Assembly: GCA_022793675.1 (NCBI GenBank)
Contig: JAAWDH010000024.1
Span: forward strand, 1 to 62,890
Length of the DNA: 62,890 nt
Reading direction: 5' to 3'
Origin: Oscillospiraceae bacterium
GTDB taxonomy: Bacteria > Bacillota > Clostridia > Oscillospirales > Ruminococcaceae
A program made the position numbers and the translations under genes. Shown piece after piece: positions 42,318-51,710 of this stretch. The notes under the pieces are model-generated. The model saw only the letters and a program-made list of their open reading frames with translations. It ran no database searches and was not told where the DNA came from. Position 1 is the first letter of the stretch. Every line of letters begins with the position of its first letter.

Positions 42318-43622
42318 ATGCCTATGACCATTGCCCATACCCGATATGGCAGCCTTTCCGGCGTCGGCTTTGAGGGATATGCCGTTTTCAAAGGGGTGCC
42401 TTATGCAGCGCCGCCAGTCGGGGCGCTGCGCTGGAAGAAACCGCAGCCGCCCATCCCCTGGCAGGGGGTGCGCCCTGCGTTGACGTTCCCGCCGGCCTGC
42501 CCGCAGTCCCGCTCCCCAGCCGGGAGCTTCTATCACAAAGAATTCTACGCAGAAAGCGGCAGCCAGATGCAGAGCGAAGACTGCTTGTACCTGAATATCT
42601 GGACGCCCGCAGACTCAGCGAAGGAAAAGCTGCCGGTCATGATGTGGATCCACGGCGGGGCCTTCAGCCACGGCTCGGGGTCGGAGCTTGAATTTGACGG
42701 CGAGACTTTCAGCAAAAATGGCGTGATCCTTGTTACAATCAATTACCGCTGCAACGCGCTGGGATTCCTCTGCCACCCCTGGCTGGATGAAGAAGAAGGC
42801 GTTTCGGGCAACTATGGCATTTATGACCAGATTGCAGCGCTGGATTGGGTGAGGGAAAACATTGCGGGCTTTGGCGGCAACCCTAATAATATCACGATTT
42901 TTGGCCAGTCCGCCGGCGCAATGTCGGTGCAGACGCTGATCTCCTCACCGCTTGCAATCGGCAAGTTCCACAAGGCGATTATGCAAAGCGGCGGCGGCTT
43001 TGGCGGCCTTTCCATCTCTGAAAACCGGCAGGAAGCGCTGGAACGCGGCAAGGCCTTTGCCCAAAAGCTTGGGGCCAACACGCTGACGGAATTGCGGCAA
43101 GCCGGCCCCTGGGCCATTGTTGAAGCCTGCAAGGAGCTGCCCGGCCTTTTCGGCCCCGTGATAGACGGCGTCCTGCTGCCTGACAGCTACGAAGCGCTGG
43201 CAAAGGCAGGGAAAACAGCCGATGTGCCCTATCTGCTGGGCCACTGCCAGGAGGAAATGAATCCCGAATCCGCCCGGCTGTTCGCCGCAGGCAGCCATAA
43301 CTGGTGCCGCTGCCAGCACACGCTGGAACGGCAGGCCCCTTATCTTTATTATTTTGACCGCCAGATGCCCGGCGACAATGCCGGCGCTTTCCATTCGGCA
43401 GAGCTTTGGTATGTATTCGGTACACTGGACCGCTGCTGGCGGCCCCTGACCAGAGCCGACCAAGAGCTGGCAAAGATGATCGGCGGCTATTGGGCCAATT
43501 TCGCCAAAACCGGCAACCCCAACGGCAAGGGCCTGCCCTGCTGGAAGCCCTGCGAAAAGAACGCCCCCTCGCAGCTGCGTCTTGGCCTTTTGGTGGAAAG
43601 CGAACCCATCGTTTTGGAGTAA
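42318..43622 (+). CDS. Carboxylesterase type B
   Basis: Esterase of 434 residues of the cholinesterase-like alpha/beta-hydrolase group. The start GSLSGVGFEGYAVFKGVPYA, the oxyanion stretch IHGGAF, EDCLYLNIWTP and the nucleophile GQSAGAMS (catalytic Ser about 196) are clear. A His candidate lies in GAFHSAEL. Shorter than the usual 480-550 because loops in the second half are reduced. Cytoplasmic, no signal peptide. Substrate unknown. The stop codon touches repeat R6. Confidence 0.9.
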   Translation: MPMTIAHTRYGSLSGVGFEGYAVFKGVPYAAPPVGALRWKKPQPPIPWQGVRPALTFPPACPQSRSPAGSFYHKEFYAESGSQMQSEDCLYLNIWTPADSAKEKLPVMMWIHGGAFSHGSGSELEFDGETFSKNGVILVTINYRCNALGFLCHPWLDEEEGVSGNYGIYDQIAALDWVRENIAGFGGNPNNITIFGQSAGAMSVQTLISSPLAIGKFHKAIMQSGGGFGGLSISENRQEALERGKAFAQKLGANTLTELRQAGPWAIVEACKELPGLFGPVIDGVLLPDSYEALAKAGKTADVPYLLGHCQEEMNPESARLFAAGSHNWCRCQHTLERQAPYLYYFDRQMPGDNAGAFHSAELWYVFGTLDRCWRPLTRADQELAKMIGGYWANFAKTGNPNGKGLPCWKPCEKNAPSQLRLGLLVESEPIVLE

Positions 43623-43913
43623 CGAGGGGTACGGGAGTATGAAGGACGCGGGGGTACGAGGGACGCGGGGGTACGACGCTTTTTGAAAGAAAGCCTAGCT
43701 TAGCAAGGCTAAGCTGCAAAAACTTTTAATCGCCCGGGTACCCGTCAGTACAGATTTACACACCTACTGCGTCGATAGCTATTACTGACCAGCCGCGACA
43801 TCTCACGTTATGTTTTTTACTCACAAGCCGCCGAGCAGAGCCAGGCGGCAAACGCGAATTGTCTGCCGGCACAGCCGGCCGCGGATTGTCTGCCGGCACA
43901 GCCGGCTGCGAAA
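43623..43913 (+). repeat. Dispersed structured repeat, long copy R6
   Basis: Starts directly after the carboxylesterase stop. It has several GTACG units (GGGGGTACG), both hairpins and the CTACTGCGTCG tail (to 43774), then the extension module (about 43785-43913) with CCGCGACATC, AAGCCGCCGAGCAGAGC and two copies of GTCTGCCGGCACAGCCGGC. It fills the gap before the signal-peptidase-like gene. Confidence 0.9.
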
Positions 43914-43932
43914 AGAGAGGCGATTTCTTACT

Positions 43933-44826
43933 ATGATTTTACGTAAACCTATGCCGCAGGCGGCGCGCACCGCCATTACGGCCTTAAACACAGTACTGGT
44001 CATCGCTGGAGCGGTGCTGATATTATTATTGTCGATAGGCACGCTGAAGGCGAAAACCGACGGCACTTTCAGCCTGTTTGGACGGAGCTTCCATCTGAAC
44101 CAGTCCGACCAAATGAGCCCGATGGTCGAACGCAGCGACCTAGTCATGATCCGGCGGATGTCCCCCACGTCGTTCCAGATGGGAGATCTGATCGCTTTTT
44201 ACCAGGAACAGGACGGCAAGGACTATCTGGTCATCCGCCAGCTGGTAGGCATGATGGACAGCAGCTACTACCTAGGGGACGGCAGCGGCGAGCAGATCGT
44301 GGTCTCTGCCAGCGATACCCGTTTTCTGGGACGGGTGGAATCCCGCAGCCCTAAACTGGGAATGGCGGTACAGTTTTTGCAGAGCAAAGAAGGGAAGAGT
44401 ATCTACCTTTGGTGGACAGGAAGCCTGCTTTTCCTGCTGAGCGGCGTTATTATTCTGCTGCACGTAATTGTCAAAAATACTGGCGTCCCGGCGGAAGACG
44501 ACGATGAGGACTATGGGGTCAGTTATTATGACTACGACGGCGGGGAGGATGAAGCTGAGCCGGAAGAACCGGCCCAGCCCAAACCTGCGCCGCGGCCTAT
44601 CGTCCCAAAGCCTGTGCCGCCCAGCCCTGCAGAACCAGAAGAGGATTGGTCGGCGGATGCTGGCTTTGCCGCCGCTTTTGAACCGGCAGCCCAGCCCGTA
44701 GCTGAACCCGCGCCCGCTGCGCCGGAAGCTGCTGTCAGCGAATCGGCGGACGACGATTTTGACCTGGCGCGGATTATTTCCGATATCCAAGGCCAGCTAG
44801 ACGCTGAGGACGAGAAAAATCAGTAA
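43933..44826 (+). CDS. Signal peptidase I-like membrane protein, apparently lacking catalytic residues
   Basis: Protein of 297 residues. A first membrane helix (about 15-35), an S26/SipW-like beta domain (about 50-150), a second helix (about 157-180) and an acidic, Pro-rich cytoplasmic tail (about 185-297) are visible. In SipW-type enzymes the nucleophile is the Ser of SMxP; here the aligned stretch is QMSPM, with Gln60 in its place. The region that should carry the second catalytic residue reads LVIRQLV. So it is probably not a working peptidase; it may bind signal peptides or be an unknown membrane assembly factor. ATG 43933 follows AGAGAGG. Confidence 0.72.
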   Translation: MILRKPMPQAARTAITALNTVLVIAGAVLILLLSIGTLKAKTDGTFSLFGRSFHLNQSDQMSPMVERSDLVMIRRMSPTSFQMGDLIAFYQEQDGKDYLVIRQLVGMMDSSYYLGDGSGEQIVVSASDTRFLGRVESRSPKLGMAVQFLQSKEGKSIYLWWTGSLLFLLSGVIILLHVIVKNTGVPAEDDDEDYGVSYYDYDGGEDEAEPEEPAQPKPAPRPIVPKPVPPSPAEPEEDWSADAGFAAAFEPAAQPVAEPAPAAPEAAVSESADDDFDLARIISDIQGQLDAEDEKNQ

Positions 44827-44830
44827 TAAA

Positions 44831-44875
44831 AAAGGCCGCCGCCCTTCGGGCGTTTTCCAAAGGGCGCGGCTTTTT
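44831..44875 (+). terminator. Intrinsic terminator
   Basis: Stem GCCGC-C-GCCCTT/AAGGGCG-C-GGC followed by T5. Confidence 0.8.
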
Positions 44876-44894
44876 GTGTTTTAAGGAGGAGCTT

Positions 44895-46106
44895 ATGGAA
44901 AAGAAAAACCTGCTGATCGCCCAGTCCGGCGGACCCAGCGCCGCTATCAACGCCACGTTGGCCGGCGTTATCGCCAAGGCCCAGCAAAGTCCGGAGATTG
45001 GCCGCATCTTGGGGAGCCGCCACGGCATTGAAGGAGTGCTGACCGAAACCTATGTCGACCTGACGGATTTTGCCGACCTGGAACGGCTGAAGGCGACGCC
45101 GGCAATGGCGCTGGGTTCCTGCCGCTTCAAGCTGCCGGCGGATTTTACCGACCCAATCTATGGGCGGATTGAGGCAAGCCTCGCCGATATGGAGGTAGGC
45201 TATTTCCTTTACATAGGCGGCAACGACAGCATGGACACGGTGGACAAGCTCAGCGAGTATTACGCCGGGCGGCCGGGCGCGCCGGCTGTGATCGGGCTGC
45301 CCAAAACGATTGACAACGACCTGCCGGGCTGTGACCATACGCCGGGGTACGGCAGCGCCGCCCGCTACCTGGCGATGACGATGGAGGAGCTGATCCGCGA
45401 CACGGCGATTTACGCCCTGCCGTCGGTGACGATTGTAGAAATTATGGGCCGCAACGCTGGCTGGCTGACGCTGGCGGCAGGGCTTCCCCGGCTGCGGGGC
45501 GGGCAGAAACCTGATTTTATCGCTCTGCCGGAAGTGCCCTTTGATGAGAAAGACTTTTTAGCTAAGCTGCGGACGCGGATACGGGAATCCCAAAACATCA
45601 TCGTCGCCGTCAGCGAGGGCATCCGCGACCTGAACGGCGATTATGTGGGGTCAAATACCAAATCCGGCGTCCTGGATTCCTTTGGCCACCTTTACCTAAG
45701 CGGTGTCGGCAAATACCTGGAGGGCTTGGTCAAGCACGAAATCGGCTGCAAGGTGCGCTCCATTGAGGTCAACCTGATGCAGCGCTGCGCCGGGCACGCG
45801 GCTTCCCAGACCGACCTAGAGGAAGCCTTTGCGGCAGGGGAATTCGGCGTCGAAATGGCCGTGCGGGGCGAGTCGGGACGGATGGCCGTATTGCTGCGCA
45901 GGGAAGGCGAGCCTTACCACTTCTATTGTGAAAGCGTCGATGTGAAAGCCTGTGCCAACGGGGAACGGCTGGTGCCGGAGCGCTGGTTTGACCTAGAAGA
46001 CGCCGCCGTGCAGAAGGAAATCTGCGCTTATCTGCTGCCCCTCATGAAAGGAGACGTCCCCCAGTTCCGGGACGAGTACGGCTTTGCAGATTACGTCATA
46101 TTTTAG
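44895..46106 (+). CDS. 6-phosphofructokinase, pyrophosphate-type
   Basis: PfkA-superfamily enzyme of 403 residues that phosphorylates fructose-6-phosphate in glycolysis. The active-site motif reads GGNDSMDT (about 106-113); an Asp in the position of the usual Gly of GGDGS marks pyrophosphate-dependent enzymes. PKTIDND (about 139-145) binds the sugar. It probably uses pyrophosphate as donor, a frequent trait of anaerobic Clostridia. ATG 44895 follows AAGGAGGAG. Confidence 0.9.
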   Translation: MEKKNLLIAQSGGPSAAINATLAGVIAKAQQSPEIGRILGSRHGIEGVLTETYVDLTDFADLERLKATPAMALGSCRFKLPADFTDPIYGRIEASLADMEVGYFLYIGGNDSMDTVDKLSEYYAGRPGAPAVIGLPKTIDNDLPGCDHTPGYGSAARYLAMTMEELIRDTAIYALPSVTIVEIMGRNAGWLTLAAGLPRLRGGQKPDFIALPEVPFDEKDFLAKLRTRIRESQNIIVAVSEGIRDLNGDYVGSNTKSGVLDSFGHLYLSGVGKYLEGLVKHEIGCKVRSIEVNLMQRCAGHAASQTDLEEAFAAGEFGVEMAVRGESGRMAVLLRREGEPYHFYCESVDVKACANGERLVPERWFDLEDAAVQKEICAYLLPLMKGDVPQFRDEYGFADYVIF

Positions 46107-46114
46107 ACACGCCC

Positions 46115-46248
46115 CGACGCAGTAGGCGTGCGAATCTGTGCCGACGTGTACCCGGGCGATTAAAAGTCTTTGCAGCTTAGCTCTGCTAAGCTAGGCTTTC
46201 CTTCAGAAAGCGATCGTACTCCCGTACCCCTCGTACCCCCGTATCCCC
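46115..46248 (-). repeat. Dispersed structured repeat, copy R7
   Basis: Minus-orientation copy starting CGACGCAGTAGGCGTGCG and ending in four GTAC-type units. The last (GTATCCCC) directly touches the stop codon of the minus-strand symporter gene (46249-46251). On the other side the phosphofructokinase ends 8 nt away. Confidence 0.9.
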
Positions 46249-47760
46249 TTATGGAGCGAAACAGTCGTCGAGGTGGGACTCGCTGAAGCCTTTCGTAAAA
46301 AGGCTGACCAGAGGGACGATGGCGACGGATACCGCCATTGCGATAACGCCATAAGTGGGGGCAAGGCTCTTGGCCGCGGCAAAATCAGCAGTAAGGGTCT
46401 TAACGAGCACCATCCCCAACACGACCGCCAGGCCGCTGAGGGCGCCGGCCCATGCGCCGGCCTTCGTGATTTTTTTCGAGTAAAGCCCCCACAAAAACGG
46501 GCCGATAAAGCAGCCAGCTACAATCCCCCAGGAAAAGGACATCAGGTTGACGATAAAAGAAATATTCATTGTGGCAAAGAGATAGGAAAGGGCGACAAAA
46601 ACCAGGCAAAGGATGCGCATCAGCAGCATCTGGTTCTTCTCCTTGACGGCGGGCTTGGCCACGCCCATCAGGTCTACGGCGATTGCAGAGCTGGACGAGA
46701 GCACCAACGAGCTTAACGTCGACATCGACGCCGACAGCAGCAGAAGCAGGATCACGGCCAGCAGGGTCGTCAGCAGCACATTGCCGCTGAGCACCGAAGT
46801 CAGAATATGCGGCACCACCGCGTCATAACCGCCCGGCAGGTCAGGCAGCCCCGCCGGCGTGGCTGGTACAAACAGCCGGCCAAAGCATCCCACCAAATAC
46901 GCCCCTACGCCAATCAGCAGCGCAAAAGCTGTGGCAATAACCGTCGCAGGCCTGACGCTTTTTTCATCCTTAATGGCGTAATACTTATGCACCATCTGCG
47001 GCAGGCCCCAAACGCCAAAACTTGTCAGGGCAATATTGACTGAAAGCATCCCAAAGCTTTTTCCGCCGGCAAGGTTTACCAGCTCCGGGTCAATGGCTTG
47101 AAGCCGCCTAAACCCCTCGGCCAGCCCGCCGACTTCCGGCCGGACGACGACCGCTATAATCATCGCCGTGATGCCGGCTACCATAATGATCCCCTGGACA
47201 AAATCCGTTACCGCCGTAACCATATAGCCGCCCAAGAACAGCCCAACGGCGCTGAGCACGGCCACCAGCAGCATAATGACCTTTTCTGAAACGCCGGGGA
47301 AAACAGCCGAAAACAGCGTCCCCAGCCCCTTATAAACACCCGCGGCATAAGGCACCAGGAAAACGAAAATAATCACGGCCGCATAAACCTTCAGCCCGGT
47401 GCTCTGGTAGCGTTTACAGAAAAACTCCGGCATTGTCGAAGCATCCAGCTTCTGGGTCATCCGCCTTGTAGGCTTGGCCAGCAAAAGCCAGGCAGCCAGA
47501 CAGCCGATTACGGCGTTGCCGATGCCAATCCACATCGACCCGACGCCGATATTCCAGCCGTGCATCCCCGCATAACCGATAAAAATAACCGCTGAAAAAT
47601 AAGAGGTGCCATAAGCAAACGCCGAAATCCACGGCCCAACGCTGCGCCCGCCCAGCAAAAAGCCATTCAGGCTCTTTGCCGACCGCCGGCAATAAAGGCC
47701 AATCCCCAGCATCGCCGCCACATAGACAGCCAGCGCGATAGAAGTGATTACTTGTGTCAT
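46249..47760 (-). CDS. Sodium:solute symporter (SSS family)
   Basis: Polytopic transporter of 503 residues with about 13 helices. It takes up a solute with sodium. The family pattern is seen in LGGRSVGPWISAFAYGTSYFSAVIF (helix 1-2), and GGYDAVVPHILTSV and SLVLSSSSAIAVDLMGV in the second half (sodium site region). Substrate unknown; pantothenate, proline or sugars are possible. I chose ATG 47760 after the GGGCGGGAA site, not the longer frame from 47802. Confidence 0.88.
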   Translation of the reverse strand: MTQVITSIALAVYVAAMLGIGLYCRRSAKSLNGFLLGGRSVGPWISAFAYGTSYFSAVIFIGYAGMHGWNIGVGSMWIGIGNAVIGCLAAWLLLAKPTRRMTQKLDASTMPEFFCKRYQSTGLKVYAAVIIFVFLVPYAAGVYKGLGTLFSAVFPGVSEKVIMLLVAVLSAVGLFLGGYMVTAVTDFVQGIIMVAGITAMIIAVVVRPEVGGLAEGFRRLQAIDPELVNLAGGKSFGMLSVNIALTSFGVWGLPQMVHKYYAIKDEKSVRPATVIATAFALLIGVGAYLVGCFGRLFVPATPAGLPDLPGGYDAVVPHILTSVLSGNVLLTTLLAVILLLLLSASMSTLSSLVLSSSSAIAVDLMGVAKPAVKEKNQMLLMRILCLVFVALSYLFATMNISFIVNLMSFSWGIVAGCFIGPFLWGLYSKKITKAGAWAGALSGLAVVLGMVLVKTLTADFAAAKSLAPTYGVIAMAVSVAIVPLVSLFTKGFSESHLDDCFAP

Positions 47761-47840
47761 AGCTATTCCCGCCCTTGTTGTTGATTTGCCGCTTAAACGC
47801 ATAAAAGCTTTAACTCATTAAAGTGAGATGGGTTATCCTT

Positions 47841-47869
47841 ATTGTAAAAGGTTTGCGGCCAAATGTCAA
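47841..47869 (-). promoter_or_regulatory. Sigma-A promoter of the symporter gene
   Basis: Minus strand: TTGACA (47864-47869), 17 bp, TACAAT (47841-47846). Confidence 0.8.
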
Positions 47870-47945
47870 GGGCCACAGGGAAATTTCCTGCTTTTCTATT
47901 TTTTGCACAATTTTCCCGCGCTTTTTTGAGACAGCGCCTAAAATA

Positions 47946-47987
47946 AAAAACCGGCAGATACCCAAACACAGGCAGCTGCCGGTTTTA
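47946..47987. terminator. Bidirectional intrinsic terminator
   Basis: Stem AAAACCGGCAG/CTGCCGGTTTT, with T and A runs, ends the minus-strand membrane-protein gene. Confidence 0.85.
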
Positions 47988-48027
47988 TTGCGCTCAGCGT
48001 AACTTAGCAGAACTGAAAATCCATGCC

Positions 48028-48702
48028 TTAAAAAGCGGGGCCTTGGGGTTCGGATTCAACCGCTTTGCTGGCTTTGCTGCGCTTGAGGACGTAGAGGATA
48101 ATATAAGCCACGTCGATCAGCAAGACAACAGCGGTAATACCCATAAAGACATAGACCGTCGTCCAGGCCCGTCCCTCAAGCATTACTGGGATGATATAAG
48201 CCTTAATCTCCTCTTCGTCGGTTGTGCCGAAATATTCCTGCTCCTGGAACCACTCCACCATCCACTTGGTCAGCTCATCATCCATTTTGACAAATTTGCC
48301 GCTGACAGGAATGGATTCGGCGTCAATCATATCCGTCGTGCCGGTGAGATAATCGAAAGTAGCGTCAACAATTTTGTTGCACTGGCTGAAATTAGGGGAG
48401 CTGGCCGCATAGCCGATGTACTCCTGTTCCCCGATGGGGATGATGTAATATTTCTTGGAAGTCTTTTTGGCCGAACGGCTGCCGTCGCTGCGTTCCGTCC
48501 AAGACTCTTCCTCTGCGAACTGGTCAAGGATGGCGTAAACCTCGCCTTCCGCCCGCACGCCGGGCTTAATTTCCTCTGCGGCAACCTCGTTGAAATCAAT
48601 CGGGCTTTGCAGCGCCGTTAAAAAATCCGCGCCGCACAGATAGAACAGGCCGATGCACAAAGCGGTCAGGATCCCGACCAGCTTCCAGTTAAATGCTTTC
48701 AT
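48028..48702 (-). CDS. Two-helix membrane protein of unknown function
   Basis: Protein of 224 residues. One membrane helix at about 8-25, a roughly 140-residue outer domain (VYAILDQFAEEESW, KKYYIIPIGEQEYIGYAA), then a second helix (about 182-205) and a basic tail. I recognise no named family for certain; similar proteins of this topology occur in Lachnospiraceae/Ruminococcaceae. ATG 48702 follows AAGGGAGA. Monocistronic with its own promoter. Confidence 0.65.
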   Translation of the reverse strand: MKAFNWKLVGILTALCIGLFYLCGADFLTALQSPIDFNEVAAEEIKPGVRAEGEVYAILDQFAEEESWTERSDGSRSAKKTSKKYYIIPIGEQEYIGYAASSPNFSQCNKIVDATFDYLTGTTDMIDAESIPVSGKFVKMDDELTKWMVEWFQEQEYFGTTDEEEIKAYIIPVMLEGRAWTTVYVFMGITAVVLLIDVAYIILYVLKRSKASKAVESEPQGPAF

Positions 48703-48773
48703 ATCCGAATCTCCCTTTTGTTGAATTTGCGCTGTAAGCCCCCCTAACGGGCGGGTTTGACAGCAGCACTTAT

Positions 48774-48802
48774 AATTTACCATAAAACAGAAGGGCTGTA
48801 AA
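48774..48802 (-). promoter_or_regulatory. Promoter of the two-helix membrane protein
   Basis: Minus strand: TTTACA (48797-48802), 17 bp, TAAATT (48774-48779). Confidence 0.5.
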
Positions 48803-48899
48803 GTGACAACAGCGGAATATGACGGCAAACAACATAGATTCTACGCTTTAAACAAAAGTTTCCAGTGATTCTTTGCAGCTTGCACAACCTGCAAAACAG

Positions 48900-49769
48900 C
48901 TATAAAAGCCCCATTTTCAGCACCCCCAGCGCTTCCCCCAGCTTGCCGCCTGCAAGCAGATGGGCCTTAGCCCGGCACTGCAGCGAGGTACCCTCTGGGA
49001 AACGGGCTGGGTCGGTTTCATCCGTCTGGAAAAGCCAAAGGCGGTAACTGTCAGAATCAGGCTCCATTTCCAGGATGTCAAAATCCTGTTGGAAGGTGAG
49101 GATTTTCGACCCGGGCGGCAGCAGCGGCTGAAGGCCCGGCGAAATAATCCAGGAGTGGCAGTAGGCGCACTGGTAATGGAAATCAGGGAAAAATCGCGCA
49201 AAAAATGCTTTCGCCGCCCGATAAGAAGCGTCTAAGCTCTCGCGGGTGAGCAAGGCATCCGAGGGGATATGCAGGGACAGGACAGAGCCGCCGGCTTTTG
49301 CAGGGCCAATTGCACGGCCGGCAGCCTTCATCTCATATTCCAGCGCCCCCACCCGGAAAAGCGCCAGCGAAAGCTGCCGATAAGCCCAAAAATCCCGATC
49401 AAATTCCCAAACGCTGTGCCGGCGGTAATTCTCTGTCACAAACCGGGAAAAACAAGCTAAGGTGTCCCGCACGACCTCTCTGCTGATGCCGCGCCGCAGG
49501 CAATCCTCTTTGGTTTTCAAAGCCGCTGCCAGCATCACCGTCAGCATCCGCAGGCCGCGAGGATCATTCCCGGCAAAGGCTTCTTTAATCTGCTGGACAG
49601 CCTCGCCGCCGGTTTGGACGGAGAAAAGGCCGCCAAAAAAATCAGCTGCTGCTAATGTAGTTTCCTCAGCAGCGAGCTGGCAAACCGTTTCAGCCGCCGG
49701 TTCCGGCATAGCAATCTCTTGGCAAAGCCCAGCAAGGGTGTCAGGCTTCAGATATTGCTGCATCGACAT
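48900..49769 (-). CDS. Acyltransferase domain-containing protein, NAT_N/GNAT_C type
   Basis: Protein of 289 residues with the two-part layout of the NAT_N/GNAT_C proteins annotated as acyltransferase: a helical N-terminal half (about 1-120, DTLACFSRFVTENYRRHSVWEFDRDFW-type linker shortly after) and a C-terminal half with LSLHIPSDALLTRESLDASY (about 165-184). The family's function is unsettled. No signal peptide. Assignment is by memory of the family's signature. Confidence 0.65.
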   Translation of the reverse strand: MSMQQYLKPDTLAGLCQEIAMPEPAAETVCQLAAEETTLAAADFFGGLFSVQTGGEAVQQIKEAFAGNDPRGLRMLTVMLAAALKTKEDCLRRGISREVVRDTLACFSRFVTENYRRHSVWEFDRDFWAYRQLSLALFRVGALEYEMKAAGRAIGPAKAGGSVLSLHIPSDALLTRESLDASYRAAKAFFARFFPDFHYQCAYCHSWIISPGLQPLLPPGSKILTFQQDFDILEMEPDSDSYRLWLFQTDETDPARFPEGTSLQCRAKAHLLAGGKLGEALGVLKMGLL

Positions 49770-49839
49770 AAAAATTCCTCCTTATTATGTACAGCCGTCT
49801 AGGCTGTTTCAGCAGCATCCGACATCTAGGATAATAGTT

Positions 49840-49879
49840 AAAAAACGGAATAAGGGACAAAACCCCGATTCCGCTTTTT
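49840..49879 (-). terminator. Terminator of the broken protease-partner paralogue
   Basis: Inverted repeat CGGAAT/ATTCCG with flanking A and T runs. Closely similar to the terminator at 30588-30627. Confidence 0.65.
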
Positions 49880-49903
49880 AAGTTGCACCTAATTTAGTCC
49901 AAT

Positions 49904-50237
49904 TTTCCCTCAATAGCATCTATGTAATCAAATATATTGACTTGTCCAGAACGCATACTGCTGATATTTTCAGGGCGCATTTGATCCGCCGGATCTATCG
50001 CCCCACCAATTACTAGAATACCCGCTTCCCATAAATGCAATCGATAACCTTTCCATATATAATATATACGGCTCTTTCAGCTGCCTTATCAAAATCGACA
50101 TAAAGCCACATATATTCTAAGCCTATAACAGGCTTCTCCGACCTGTTTTTGACAGCAGGTTCCATTTTTAACAAAGTAAGCCCAGCAGCAACGCAGGCAA
50201 TCAAAGCCAAACCAGCAAAGGCAATACAGGCAGCCAT
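49904..50237 (-). pseudogene. Deleted paralogue of the protease partner (29970-30572)
   Basis: On the minus strand the first 57 or so codons (membrane helix, VYIIYGKVID) match the start of the 200-residue protein at 29970. After VIDC the frame runs into a stop at 50013-50015. In a shifted frame the last 45 or so codons (AIDPADQMRPENISSMRSG) match its C-terminus and end at 49904-49906. About 100 residues between are gone. So an internal deletion with frameshift has inactivated it. The companion protease gene is not present. Confidence 0.85.
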
Positions 50238-50505
50238 TCTTTCATGATTTCAGATATATGATACCATTTTCCCCTTCATATATCAATAGCTGTTTTGCCA
50301 TAACTTTATGTGTGATTCTATATGGTACCGCCATAAATATCCAGAATCTTCTTTATCGCCATACAATCGAGCTCCGATATGTGCCTATCCAATAAAAAAC
50401 GCATATAAAATCTCGCCCGTCCAACAATTTTTTCAAAAACCCCTTTTCATTTTCCGAAAAATACGTTACAATAGAAATAATAACGCTGTATAGGAGGGCT
50501 TTCTT
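50238..50505. other. AT-rich gene-free stretch
   Basis: About 270 nt, much richer in AT than the surroundings, like the broken gene next to it. A short minus-strand frame (about 50290-50392) has natural-looking composition but no start or site. TTTTCA-17-TACAAT (about 50446-50474) could drive the amidohydrolase gene. Confidence 0.4.
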
Positions 50506-51672
50506 ATGCTCCTTATCAAAAACGGGACAATCAAAACGATGGCCGGGCCGGATATCCCAAACGGCCAGCTGCTGATTGACGGCGGCAAAATCATCGCTGT
50601 CGGCAAGACAGTGGACGCCCCAGCGGACGCGCCGGTATTCGACGCCGCCGGATGCCTGGTGACGCCGGGCTTTGTGGACGGACACTGCCATATCGGCATG
50701 ATGGAAGAGACCATCGGCTGGGCCGGCAACGACACCAACGAAATCACCGACCCCATCACCCCGCAGATGCGGGCGATCGACGGCTTCAATCCCTTTGACG
50801 AGGCAATCCCGGAAGCGGCAGCGGCCGGGGTGACCTGCGCCGTAACCGGGCCGGGCAGCGCCAATGTCATCGGCGGCACTTTTATGGCGGTCAAACTTAC
50901 CGGCAAACGGGTAGACAAGATGGTGCTGCGGCACCCAGTAGCGATGAAGGTTGCCTTTGGCGAGAACCCCCGCCGCTGCTACGGCAGCGACAAGAAGATG
51001 CCCCAGACCCGGATGGGCGTAGCGGCGCTGCTGCGGCAGACGCTGTATAAAGCGAAAGCCTACGACGAAAAATGGGCCGCTTTTGAGGCCGACCCTTCCG
51101 GCGAGCGCCCTGAATTCGACCTGGGGCTTGAGGCGCTGCGGCCGGTGATGCAGAAAAAAATCCCCCTCAAGGCCCACGCCCACCGCAGCGACGATATTTT
51201 CACAGCCTTGCGGATTGCGAAGGAGTTCGGGCTGGGACTGACCCTCGACCACTGCACCGACGGCTCGCTGATTGCCGACGAGCTGGCTTTGGAAGGAAGG
51301 GGCGTGCTGATTGGGCCGACCTTTGGCAATAAAAGCAAAATCGAGCTGAAAAACAAGAGCTTCAAAACCCCAGCAGATATGGCCGCGGCCGGCATCGAAA
51401 CCGCCATCATCACTGACGCGCCGGTCATCCCGCTGTGCCACCTGCCGCTCTGCGCCGGGCTGGCGATCAAGGCGGGCCTGCCCGAGGAAGAAGCCTGGCG
51501 GGCCATTACCATCAACCCTGCCCGCATTACTGGCATTGCCGACCGGGTGGGCAGCCTGGAGGCCGGCAAAGATGCCGATATCGCCATCTTCCGCGGCAAT
51601 CCGCTGACCGACGTCGACTGCAAAACCGCCGCGACAATCATTAACGGCGAAATCATCTATCAGGCAGAATAA
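50506..51672 (+). CDS. Metal-dependent amidohydrolase
   Basis: TIM-barrel hydrolase of 388 residues of the amidohydrolase superfamily, similar to imidazolonepropionase-like proteins. Metal ligands are visible in GHCHIGM (HxH, about 64-70), KAHAHRSDD, TLDHCTDG and ITDAP (final Asp). The AGKDADI signature near the C-terminus closes the small beta domain. It likely cleaves a cyclic amide or imine; the substrate is unknown. It has an AGGAGG site and seems monocistronic. Confidence 0.88.
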   Translation: MLLIKNGTIKTMAGPDIPNGQLLIDGGKIIAVGKTVDAPADAPVFDAAGCLVTPGFVDGHCHIGMMEETIGWAGNDTNEITDPITPQMRAIDGFNPFDEAIPEAAAAGVTCAVTGPGSANVIGGTFMAVKLTGKRVDKMVLRHPVAMKVAFGENPRRCYGSDKKMPQTRMGVAALLRQTLYKAKAYDEKWAAFEADPSGERPEFDLGLEALRPVMQKKIPLKAHAHRSDDIFTALRIAKEFGLGLTLDHCTDGSLIADELALEGRGVLIGPTFGNKSKIELKNKSFKTPADMAAAGIETAIITDAPVIPLCHLPLCAGLAIKAGLPEEEAWRAITINPARITGIADRVGSLEAGKDADIAIFRGNPLTDVDCKTAATIINGEIIYQAE

Positions 51673-51710
51673 CCCGCCCCCTTATGGCGCGCGGCGGCCA
51701 AACCAAAAAA

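Noticed and set aside
43623-43780. Tandem GTACG-type units resembling a repeat array or CRISPR
   Set aside because: Units are short and irregular, spacing is too small, and they belong to the dispersed repeat family. No cas gene is near.
50353-51441. 362-codon minus-strand ORF opposite the amidohydrolase
   Set aside because: The plus frame has all metal-binding motifs and a good ribosome site.
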